Below, piece by piece: positions 45,504 to 52,858 of a stretch of DNA of 64,000 bases. This DNA is from Bog-756 sp052326605. Its GTDB lineage: Bacteria; Actinomycetota; Acidimicrobiia; Acidimicrobiales; RAAP-2. Both the position numbers and the translations under genes were made by a program. The DNA is taken from assembly GCA_052326605.1 (NCBI GenBank), contig JBKQMB010000045.1, positions 1 through 64,000 on the forward strand. The letters are read 5' to 3'. Below the pieces are notes generated by a model. That model did not search any database, had not been told where the DNA came from, and saw only the letters and a program-made list of their open reading frames with translations. How positions within the stretch are numbered: position 1 is the stretch's first letter; every line of letters begins with the position of its first letter.

Positions 45504-46244
45504 ATGGAGTCCGTCGAGCGCAACCGGCGCATCGTCGCCTACCGGCGGCCGTCGATCAGGGTCAGCCGCTTCACGTCCGGGCTGCCCAAGGTGGTCGTTC
45601 TGCACGACCTGGCTGTCATTCCCGAAATCCTCAAGTTGCTGCTGGTCGATCGCGCCGAGGTCGTGGCCGAGACCCGATCCGGTAGGGCCGCGGTGGCACT
45701 GAGCGAGCTGCTGGTTCCAGACGTGGTCGTGGCTGGCGAGGAGCTCATCGATGGCGTGGTCGACTTCTACATTCCTGCTCTCCTCCACACGGGTGCCCGA
45801 GTGCTGCTGATTCCGGGACCGCTCGACACGGCCCGCCTGCTCGAACTCGTAGATTTGGGGATCACTGGAATCGTGGACACCGATCAGAAACCGCAGGACC
45901 TGGCGGACGCAGCAAAGGTTCTGGCTTCCGGTGGGGCGATGCTGCCACCGGACGTCACCGCTGCTATCGCCAGTGAATGGCGCCGGGCCCGTCGCAGGGG
46001 TCCGAATGGCCTGGCTGCCTCAGACCTGACCTCCCGTGAGCTCGAGGTGCTCGGTGCCATGTCCGATGGGCTCAGCACCAAGGCAGCCGCCCATCATCTG
46101 GGGATTGCGGTCAAGACCGTCGAGAACCACAAGACCCGGATCTTCGACAAGCTGGGCGTCCACTCCCAGGCCCAGGCGGTCGCTATCGCCATCGGCACCA
46201 ACACTGTCCCCTCCGCTCCTGAGCCCGTCCGGGCCACAGGGTGA
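45504..46244 (+). CDS. LuxR-family regulator with degenerate receiver (second of two)
   Basis: A 246-residue protein. HTH block: DLTSRELEVLGAMSDGLSTK then HHLGIAVKTVENHKTRIFDK. The N-terminal receiver-like fold (PKVVVLHDLAVIPEILKLLL) has one Asp in the first strand but the acceptor position reads VVVAGEELID, lacking Asp. It is related to, but clearly diverged from, the preceding gene. Two tandem regulators of this kind before an exporter suggest paired or heteromeric control. Its stop overlaps the ABC ATPase start (GTGA). Confidence 0.8.
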   Translation: MESVERNRRIVAYRRPSIRVSRFTSGLPKVVVLHDLAVIPEILKLLLVDRAEVVAETRSGRAAVALSELLVPDVVVAGEELIDGVVDFYIPALLHTGARVLLIPGPLDTARLLELVDLGITGIVDTDQKPQDLADAAKVLASGGAMLPPDVTAAIASEWRRARRRGPNGLAASDLTSRELEVLGAMSDGLSTKAAAHHLGIAVKTVENHKTRIFDKLGVHSQAQAVAIAIGTNTVPSAPEPVRATG

Positions 46245-46981
46245 GACGCTCGTGGCGGAGCCGCCCGGCACAGGCACCGGTCTCGGACGAGGCCAACGGG
46301 ATCGAGGTCCGGGGCCTGTCCAAGGCACTCCGGGGGCGGACCATCCTGACCGACGTCGACCTCACGGTGCCCCGGGGCTCGGTCGCCGTCATGGAGGGGG
46401 CAAACGGGGCCGGCAAGACCACCTTCGTGCGGATGCTGGCCACAGTGGTGTCCCCGGACAGCGGCGTGGCGCGGGTCAACGGCTACGACGTGCTCGACCA
46501 GAGTCTCGACGTCCGCCGGTCGATCGGTGTCAGCTTCGCCAACGAGCGGAGCCTCTACTGGCGCATCAACGGGTTCGAGAACCTCGAACTGTTCGGCAGG
46601 ATCGCCGGGCTTTCCAAACGGACCATCGCCGAGCGATCGGCGTCCCTCCTCGAGGACCTCCACCTCGCCGAAGTGTCCCGGGGCCAGGTGGCCCGGATGT
46701 CCACCGGCCAGCGGCAGCGCCTGATGGTGGCGCGGGCGCTGCTGACCAACCCCGCGGTGATCCTGCTGGACGAGCCGTTCCGCGGCCTGGACGACGAGGG
46801 GCTCCAGGCCATGACCGGCCTGGTCGCCCGCCTGGCCTCGGGTGGTCTGACCGCGCTGATCGTGGCACCACTGATCGAAGCGGTGCTGCCCATTGCCGAT
46901 GCCACGTACCGAATCGAGGCCGGTTTCATCCGGACCACCCGCCTCGAACACCGCCCCGACCCCTTGGTGGAGCAACCATGA
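46241..46981 (+). CDS. ABC transporter ATP-binding protein
   Basis: A 246-residue ATPase. Walker A is MEGANGAGKTTFVRML, the signature is MSTGQRQRLMVARALL and Walker B is AVILLDEPFRGLDDEGL. The H-loop His is not evident: the region after the D-loop reads TALIVAPLIEAV, where a His is expected, so activity may be asymmetric or the protein atypical. It forms a pair with the ABC-2 permease (ATGA overlap). In this operon it probably exports the modified peptide, or confers self-protection. Confidence 0.87.
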   Translation: MRRSWRSRPAQAPVSDEANGIEVRGLSKALRGRTILTDVDLTVPRGSVAVMEGANGAGKTTFVRMLATVVSPDSGVARVNGYDVLDQSLDVRRSIGVSFANERSLYWRINGFENLELFGRIAGLSKRTIAERSASLLEDLHLAEVSRGQVARMSTGQRQRLMVARALLTNPAVILLDEPFRGLDDEGLQAMTGLVARLASGGLTALIVAPLIEAVLPIADATYRIEAGFIRTTRLEHRPDPLVEQP

Positions 46982-47778
46982 GCCTCGTCCGCATCGTCGC
47001 TGCCATGGCGAACAAGGACTTCCGGACCGCCATCTCGTACCGCATGGGCTTCGTCACCAGCGTCATCGCTGCCTTCTGGGGCATGTTTGCCTTCCGGTTC
47101 GTCTCCAAGCTGGTCAACTCCGGCCAGTTCTCCGGTGACTCGGCCAGCTACTTCCGGTACGCCGTGGTCGGCCTGCTCTTCGCCTCGATCCTGGAGCCGA
47201 CGGCGGTAGGCACCTCGGTGTCGGCCCGCAACGAGCAGGTGCAGGGGACGCTCGAGTACATGGCCAGCCAGCCGGTGAGACGCATCTACCTGGGCCTCAG
47301 CTGGTCGGCCTACGGGCTCGTCCAGTCCATGGCCGTCGCCGTGGTGGTCCTCCTCCTCACCATCCCCATCGGGTTCGGCGTTTCCCGCGTCAACGCCCCG
47401 GTCATCGTCGCCGTCATCATCCTGACCATCGTCATCTTCGCCGCCGTGGGCAACTTCGGGGCGGCCGTGGTTGTCGTGATCCAACAGGGGGTTCCCCTCG
47501 TCGCCGGAGCGCTCAGCATCATCGGCGTGATCAGCGGGACCCTGTTCCCCATCACCGAGTTCCCCCCCTGGCTGCAGGTCGTGGCTCATCTTTCGCCCCT
47601 GACCTACGCCCTGGAGGCGCTCCGTTCCGCCCTCCTGTCCAACCAGCCTTCCACGTCGTACGTCACCGACCTGCTGGTCCTGCTCGGCTTTGCCGTGGTG
47701 CTCCTGCCCCTGTCCGCCTGGACGCTCGAACAGGCGTTCCGGGTCGCCCAGCGGCGTGGCACACTGAGCACATTCTGA
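46978..47778 (+). CDS. ABC-2 type permease
   Basis: A 266-residue protein with six helices: first near FVTSVIAAFWGMFAFRF, then LVQSMAVAVVVLLLTIPIGF, PVIVAVIILTIVIFAAVG, and a last pair at the C-terminus. GTLFPITEFPPWLQVVAHLSP is the conserved segment before the final helix of ABC-2 transporters. It starts inside the ATPase stop (ATGA), so the two are coupled. Lasso clusters often use a fused exporter; the two-part exporter here is different. Confidence 0.87.
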   Translation: MSLVRIVAAMANKDFRTAISYRMGFVTSVIAAFWGMFAFRFVSKLVNSGQFSGDSASYFRYAVVGLLFASILEPTAVGTSVSARNEQVQGTLEYMASQPVRRIYLGLSWSAYGLVQSMAVAVVVLLLTIPIGFGVSRVNAPVIVAVIILTIVIFAAVGNFGAAVVVVIQQGVPLVAGALSIIGVISGTLFPITEFPPWLQVVAHLSPLTYALEALRSALLSNQPSTSYVTDLLVLLGFAVVLLPLSAWTLEQAFRVAQRRGTLSTF

Positions 47779-47816
47779 GCTTCAGTACCAATGGGGAAGT
47801 GCCGAAAGTAAGACTA

Positions 47817-48101
47817 ATGAACGTTTCCCAGGATGAAAAGCTCCAGCTCAAGGTCGATGACGTCGTCTGGCGCGAGGTCGGTGACGAGTTGGTCGTGCTC
47901 GAGCTCTCCACCTCGACCTACCTCACCCTCAACGGTACGGCCAAGCACCTGTGGGAGAGACTGGCCGACGCCACCACCATCGACGGGCTCATCGAGATGC
48001 TGGTCGAGCGCTACCAGATCTCCGCCGATCAGGCCCGGATCGACACCGAATCGTTCCTGTCGGCGCTGGCCGACCGGGAGCTGATCGTCCACGACGCCTG
48101 A
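47817..48101 (+). CDS. PqqD-like RiPP recognition element (stand-alone B1)
   Basis: A 94-residue winged-helix protein of the PqqD/RRE family, which binds the leader of a ribosomal peptide and presents it to processing enzymes. LQLKVDDVVWREVGDELVVL and STSTYLTLNGTAKHLWERLA are the standard strands and first helix. ATG 47817 was chosen; GTG 47799 would add six residues. It sits just before the cyclase gene. A second RRE is fused to the protease encoded at 49600, so this one may serve the cyclase or the kinase. Confidence 0.87.
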   Translation: MNVSQDEKLQLKVDDVVWREVGDELVVLELSTSTYLTLNGTAKHLWERLADATTIDGLIEMLVERYQISADQARIDTESFLSALADRELIVHDA

Positions 48102-48117
48102 CCTCTCGGTCGCCAGG

Positions 48118-49326
48118 GTGCGAGGACACGGATTCGAGGGGGTCTGGTACCCGCCGGCCAACCCTGACGAGCTCACCGAGCTCGAGGTGGCCGCCGGCCT
48201 GGTCGTCGGCCAGGGCGGCGGTCCCCCCTTCGCCCCCGACCGTTCGGTCCACCCCAGTGCCGCACTGCGTGAGTTAGCGGCCACCCTGCTGGCCACCCCG
48301 CCCTGCGTGGTCGCCTTCTCCGGTGGTCGCGACTCGTCCGCCCTGCTCGCAGTGCTCGTCGATGTGGCCCGCACCGAGGGGCTCGACGAGCCGATCGCGG
48401 TGACCGCCCGGTGGGACGACGACGAGGCCAGCGACGAGAGCGCCTGGCAGGAGGAGGTCGTCCGCACCATCGGAGTCGACCGATGGGAGATCCTCCGGCC
48501 CGGAACGGACCTCGACCTGCTGGGCGACGAGGCCGTTGGCGTCCTCGACCGCCTCGGACTGGTCTGGCCGGCGCCGGCCTATGCCCTTCTCCCGATGATA
48601 CGGCTGGCTGGCGGCGGGGTGTTCCTCTCGGGTGAGGGCGGTGACGAGGCCTTCGGCCTGTGGCCCTACGGGCGCCTCTGGGCCGACATCCGCAGTCGTC
48701 GGATGCCGCGCCGGTCCGACCTGCGGTCCCTGGCCCTCGGGTGCACACCCCGCCCTGTCCGCCGCCGACGCTGGCAACGCAACCTGCCGCCCTATCAGGC
48801 CTGGCTGCAGCCGGCTGCCCTGGCCCGAGTGGCCGAGCGCATGGCCGACGACCAAGCCGACGATCCCCTCCGGTGGGATCACTACCAGGTGATCAGCCGT
48901 AGGCGCCGCGCCGTCGACCTGACCCAGCAGACGCTCGAGCGGCTCTGCGCCCTCGACGGCTCACGCTTCGTGGCCCCCTTCGTCGACGAGCGGTTCCTGG
49001 CCGCGTTGGCCGCCTGGGGCGGTCCCCTGGGCCGGGGCGACCGGACGGCAGTCATGACCGCCCTCTTCTCCGACGTGCTCCCGGGCCCGGTGATGGCGCG
49101 CACCAGCAAGGCCTCGTTCGGCGGGGTGTTCTGGGGCCCGGCCAGCCGCCGCTTCGCCACCGAGTGGGACGGGACGGGCCTCAGCCCCGAGCTGGTCGAC
49201 CCGGAGGCCCTCCGGCGGGCGTGGACGGCCCCCGTCCCGGTCTACGGGTCCGCGCTCCCTCTCCAAGCAGCCTGGCTCTACGGCCGCAGAGAGCACCGGC
49301 AGCCGTCCCGAACCCCCACCCCCTAG
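48118..49326 (+). CDS. Lasso-cyclase-like asparagine-synthetase homologue lacking the glutaminase domain
   Basis: A 402-residue protein. The ATP-pyrophosphatase motif is CVVAFSGGRDSSALLAVL (SGGRDSS, 68-74), followed by GGGVFLSGEGGDEAFGLWPY, the second conserved asparagine-synthetase block, and RFVAPFVDERFLAALAAWGG. In lasso systems such enzymes adenylate the ring Asp or Glu and close the macrolactam. Classical C proteins are 500-600 residues and keep an N-terminal amidotransferase fold; here only about 60 residues precede the ATP site. GTG 48118 follows the RRE gene by 17 bases. The role is strongly suggested by the neighbours. Confidence 0.82.
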   Translation: MRGHGFEGVWYPPANPDELTELEVAAGLVVGQGGGPPFAPDRSVHPSAALRELAATLLATPPCVVAFSGGRDSSALLAVLVDVARTEGLDEPIAVTARWDDDEASDESAWQEEVVRTIGVDRWEILRPGTDLDLLGDEAVGVLDRLGLVWPAPAYALLPMIRLAGGGVFLSGEGGDEAFGLWPYGRLWADIRSRRMPRRSDLRSLALGCTPRPVRRRRWQRNLPPYQAWLQPAALARVAERMADDQADDPLRWDHYQVISRRRRAVDLTQQTLERLCALDGSRFVAPFVDERFLAALAAWGGPLGRGDRTAVMTALFSDVLPGPVMARTSKASFGGVFWGPASRRFATEWDGTGLSPELVDPEALRRAWTAPVPVYGSALPLQAAWLYGRREHRQPSRTPTP

Positions 49327-49340
49327 GGGGATCATCCCCC
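49326..49340. terminator. Stem-loop between cyclase and precursor genes
   Basis: GGGGGAT and ATCCCCC form a perfect 7-bp inverted repeat (49326-49332/49334-49340), followed by CTGTTT, just after the cyclase stop. A second, smaller hairpin CCTGT/ACAGG lies near 49348-49363. It could terminate or process the mRNA and set separate levels for the precursor. Confidence 0.5.
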
Positions 49341-49409
49341 CTGTTTCCCCTGTTCAACACAGGTTTCGACCGTTACCATGGCTTCATACCAACAACGAGA
49401 GGGGCACAC

Positions 49410-49568
49410 ATGGCAGAGGAAAGCTACGAGGCACCGCAGATCACGGTCCTCGGCGACATCACCGACATGACCCAAGCTAAGCCGGGGATCTACTTCGACT
49501 TCGGGAATAGTGCGGAAGGAAGCAAGACTGCGCCAGCCCCGGGCAGCCCGGGCACCGGCACAAGCTGA
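49410..49568 (+). CDS. Putative lasso-peptide precursor
   Basis: A 52-residue peptide with a strong ribosome-binding site (GAGAGGGG). The leader MAEESYEAPQITVLGDITDM holds the YxxP recognition motif (Tyr6-Pro9) and hydrophobic residues that RREs bind. Thr21 fits the conserved -2 Thr before cleavage. Cutting after Gln22 gives a core that starts AKPGIYFD, so Ala1 and Asp8 would form an eight-residue ring. The remaining 22 residues are Gly/Ser/Pro/Thr-rich, unusually long for a lasso tail, and end in Ser52, a possible kinase site. There are no cysteines. It is too short for most gene finders. Confidence 0.8.
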   Translation: MAEESYEAPQITVLGDITDMTQAKPGIYFDFGNSAEGSKTAPAPGSPGTGTS

Positions 49569-49599
49569 GCCAAGAGTCCTGAGGAATCTCTCCGACAGG

Positions 49600-50400
49600 A
49601 TGCGTTTGCGACCAGGCTCCCAGAAGGGGGCCTGGTCTGCGCGTGACGTCGTCTCGTCCGTGGATGCGTCCGGCGAGACGATCCTGCTGCACCTGCCGTC
49701 GGGCACCTACCTGAGCCTCGACCGCTCGGCCGCCCGCATCGTCGACCTCCTGAACGACGACCCCGACCCGCGGCACGCCGCCGACGCACTGTTACGGCAG
49801 TTCGGTGTTCCCTTCGAACAGGCCCTGGGCGACGTGGGGGCTGTCGTGGCCGCCGTGCAGGGCATGTCGGCCCCCCGCACCAGTCGGGGCCGGCGCCCGA
49901 CGGTCGCAGGGGTGCGGGTGGTCACCCAGTCGTGGTGGCGCATGTCGGCCCGCTATCGCTGGACCACCGCCCAGGTCACCCTGGCGGTGGTGGCGATCGA
50001 GTTGGGCCTGAGGGTGGTCAGTGTGGCCCGGCTGGCCCGCTGGATGCAGGTCCCCCTCGCCACCGAGCAAGCTCCGCCGCCCTTGGCCGGCCCCGATGAT
50101 CTGGCCGGGCTGTCCGACGCCGAGCAGCGGGCCCACTGGGCGGTCCGGTGGGTCCTGGCCCGCTGGCTCTACGACGGGACCTGCCTGCGCAGGGCCCTCG
50201 CCCTCGGGTTCTTCCTCCGGCGCCATCATCCGGTGCTGCGCCTGGGCATGATCGACGAGGTCGGCGCCGCGGCCCACGCCTGGATCGAGTTCGGGGGGCG
50301 CGCCTTCGACGCCCAGCCGGTGACCGGAACCTTCGCCGCCGGAGCGGTGGGCGCCGGTCCGGACGACCGGTCGGGGTCCGACACCGGGGGGCTCCTGTGA
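49600..50400 (+). CDS. Lasso leader peptidase with fused N-terminal RRE (B protein)
   Basis: A 266-residue fusion. Residues 10-90 are a PqqD-like RRE (ETILLHLPSGTYLSLDRSAA). Residues 105-240 are the transglutaminase-fold protease of lasso systems: YDGTCLRRALALGFFLRRHH with Cys195, VGAAAHAWIEFGG with His226 and AFDAQP with Asp237. It should bind the leader and cleave after Gln22 of the precursor, handing the core to the cyclase. ATG 49600 is 32 bases after the precursor. Its stop overlaps the kinase start (GTGA). Confidence 0.88.
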   Translation: MRLRPGSQKGAWSARDVVSSVDASGETILLHLPSGTYLSLDRSAARIVDLLNDDPDPRHAADALLRQFGVPFEQALGDVGAVVAAVQGMSAPRTSRGRRPTVAGVRVVTQSWWRMSARYRWTTAQVTLAVVAIELGLRVVSVARLARWMQVPLATEQAPPPLAGPDDLAGLSDAEQRAHWAVRWVLARWLYDGTCLRRALALGFFLRRHHPVLRLGMIDEVGAAAHAWIEFGGRAFDAQPVTGTFAAGAVGAGPDDRSGSDTGGLL

Positions 50401-52703
50401 TCTCTCCCCTCACGATCGGGGTTGATGTGGGCACCTACGAATGCTCGGGCCTCCGGATCGCCTCGGAGATCCCCTTGTCCGCACCGTTGGCCGAGGACGC
50501 CGACCCGGGCACCGCCGATGTCACCCTTGTCCTGGGGGAGCCTGCCGATGCTCCCTTCGAGCGCCCTTCCGAGGACGTGGTGGCGGAGCTCGCGGTGGAC
50601 GGCTTCCTCTGGTACACCTTCTGCCGGGTCGACGGCGGCTACGTCGGTCGCATGCCCGGCATCGCCGACTTCGTGATCGACGACGACCTGCGCCGGGTGG
50701 TGTGCCACCCCGCGGTGGTCGGGCGCAGCGAGGTGATCCCCATCGTCGTGCCCGGAACGGTCACCGCGTTCCTGTTGGCTGTCGGGGGGAGTTTCGTACT
50801 GCACGGCAGTGCCGTGGAACTGGGGGGGCGGGCCCTGGCCTTCGTCGGCGTCTCCGGGCAGGGGAAGTCGACCATGGCGGCGATGTTCTGCGCGGCCGGT
50901 GCGTCGCTGGTGACGGACGACGTTCTGCCCCTCGAGTTCGAGAGCGGGGACGCCGCGGCCGACGCCGTCCACTGCATGCGCTCGGGACGCGAGATCCGGC
51001 TGCGCGAGAAGTCGGCGTCCCTGGCCGACCGCTTCGGCGGCGATACCATTGTCCGCGTCACCGAGGACGAGCGCCACGCCGTCGCCCCGGCGGCCACCAC
51101 CCTCGATCGGTTGCCGCTGTCCGCCATCGTCCTGCCCCGGCCCGACCGCGAGCACCCCGAGGTCCGTGCCCGCCCCCTGGGAGCGGGGGAGGCCTCCCTC
51201 TGGCTCGGTCGTTGCGAGCGGATCGAGGGCTGGCGCGGCCGCGAGCACCTGCGCCGGCAATTCGTCGACGTCGGGCGCGTCGTCGCCTCTGTCCCGGTGT
51301 TCGAGGTCTCGGTCCCGTGGGGCCCACCGTTCGCCGACGACCTCCCCGAGCGGGTGCTCGAGGCCTGTGGGCTCGATACCCGGCTCCTTCCGGTCGACGC
51401 CCACGTCCCCGGTCGGGGTGGTGGCGACGGGACGGGGTCGGCGGTCTCCCGTCCCGGGTCGGGCGTCGTGTCGGGAGCGCCTACGGCCCCGGGGGTACGG
51501 AGAGGGGCCGGGGGTGGGCGCGAAAGCGCCGAAGAAGGCCTCGCCTACTTCGAGCGCCTCGGTGACCTGGTCGACCAGCGTTGGACCACCCTCGGTCGGC
51601 GGCCAGGGCAGTTGACCGAAGTGGCGGCAGCCGCCCTGGGTGAGGTGCCGGTCCCGGACACCCTCACCCCCGAGGCCATCCTCGGCCTGCTCGCCACCGG
51701 CACCGATCTCCCGGGGCAACGTCCGCCCTCGGACAAGTTCGGCCAGCCACCGGCCGTCATGTACCGGAGCGACAACTTCCAGATCCAGGCGATCACGTGG
51801 ATGGAAGGGACCACCTCGATCCACCAGCACGGCTTCGACGGGGCGTTCCGTGTGCTGTGGGGATCGAGCCTGCACGTCCGGTACTCCTTCGACGATGGCG
51901 AGACACTGGCTGACGACCACCTGGTGGCCGGCCGCCTGGTCATGGACGACCCGGAGATCCTGTGGGCCGGTGACATCCGGCCCATCGTGGCCGGGCCCGA
52001 CTTCATCCACGCGCTGTTCCACCTCGAGCGCCCGTCGGTCACCATCGTGGTGCGCAACGGCTCGTCCGGCCTGCCCCACCCCCAGTACGACTACCGGCTC
52101 CCGGGCCTCGGGGTCGACGCCCTCCATGTCGACGACCGTCTGCGGATCAGGATGCGCGGCCTGCACTCGCTGTACCGGCTCGACCGCGGCCGGGCCCTCG
52201 AGGTCGCCCTCGACGTGACCGGTGGGCAGGACCTCTGGACGGCCTTCCGGGTCTGCGACGAGTGGGCCTACACCTACGGAGAGAGCTCCGACCTGGAGGC
52301 ACTGATCGAAGGGCTGGGCCGGCGCCACGCCGTCTTGGGCGAACTGCTGCCGCCGATGTACAGCGAGGAGGTACGCCGAGGCCGCCTCCTCGCCCGGCGC
52401 GGATTGATGCGCGAGTCGCGGCACCGCCTGTTCCTCGCCCTCGTTGTCAACCTGCCCGATCGACGATCGATCGATCAGGCGATCCAGCAGCTCTTTCCGG
52501 GTGAGGACCCGAACCAGATGATCCTGGGGTGGGTGGAGGAACTGTCCTCTCCCCAGTACCGCGGGATCTCGGGCCTGGCACTCGGATCCGGCGAGCTCGA
52601 ACGGCTGCAGGGCCACCTTCTCACCGGCGAGACCGGCGACGCACTGGGTGCACTCGCCTCCCGGTGGAGGCCGCCGCCGCTGTTGGAGAACCTGTTCGCT
52701 TGA
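50397..52703 (+). CDS. HprK-like kinase fused to a cupin-like domain
   Basis: A 768-residue protein from GTG 50397. The first ~340 residues are HPr-kinase-like: FVLHGSAVELGGRALAFVGV with Walker A GVSGQGKST (151-159) and LVTDDVLPLE as in HprK enzymes that phosphorylate lasso peptides. A Gly/Arg/Ser-rich linker (about 355-390) joins a second half of about 370 residues. There a DKFGQPPAVMYR start, TSIHQHGFDGAFRVLWGSSL and GPDFIHALFHLERPSVTIVV suggest a cupin/cysteine-dioxygenase-like fold with several His ligands, followed by a helical part. The kinase may modify the C-terminal Ser of the peptide. I do not recognise a name for the second domain. Confidence 0.8.
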   Translation: MISPLTIGVDVGTYECSGLRIASEIPLSAPLAEDADPGTADVTLVLGEPADAPFERPSEDVVAELAVDGFLWYTFCRVDGGYVGRMPGIADFVIDDDLRRVVCHPAVVGRSEVIPIVVPGTVTAFLLAVGGSFVLHGSAVELGGRALAFVGVSGQGKSTMAAMFCAAGASLVTDDVLPLEFESGDAAADAVHCMRSGREIRLREKSASLADRFGGDTIVRVTEDERHAVAPAATTLDRLPLSAIVLPRPDREHPEVRARPLGAGEASLWLGRCERIEGWRGREHLRRQFVDVGRVVASVPVFEVSVPWGPPFADDLPERVLEACGLDTRLLPVDAHVPGRGGGDGTGSAVSRPGSGVVSGAPTAPGVRRGAGGGRESAEEGLAYFERLGDLVDQRWTTLGRRPGQLTEVAAAALGEVPVPDTLTPEAILGLLATGTDLPGQRPPSDKFGQPPAVMYRSDNFQIQAITWMEGTTSIHQHGFDGAFRVLWGSSLHVRYSFDDGETLADDHLVAGRLVMDDPEILWAGDIRPIVAGPDFIHALFHLERPSVTIVVRNGSSGLPHPQYDYRLPGLGVDALHVDDRLRIRMRGLHSLYRLDRGRALEVALDVTGGQDLWTAFRVCDEWAYTYGESSDLEALIEGLGRRHAVLGELLPPMYSEEVRRGRLLARRGLMRESRHRLFLALVVNLPDRRSIDQAIQQLFPGEDPNQMILGWVEELSSPQYRGISGLALGSGELERLQGHLLTGETGDALGALASRWRPPPLLENLFA

Positions 52704-52858
52704 GAACCGGTCCTCGGCGAGCCGGGCTCGACCCTCCTCGCCCGTGCAGCCAATTCGGGAGGTTGACCGTGAAGGGTCTGCGGCAGAGGCGGAGGAGGTT
52801 GAACGTGACGGTACAGATGGTGGGTTTCGGGACGGAACATCGACTGAGGGAGTGCGCA

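Noticed and set aside
47799..48101. PQQ biosynthesis locus
   Set aside because: The PqqD-like protein has no pqqA, pqqC or pqqE partner here. The neighbours (cyclase-like synthetase, RRE-protease, small precursor) point to a lasso-type peptide.
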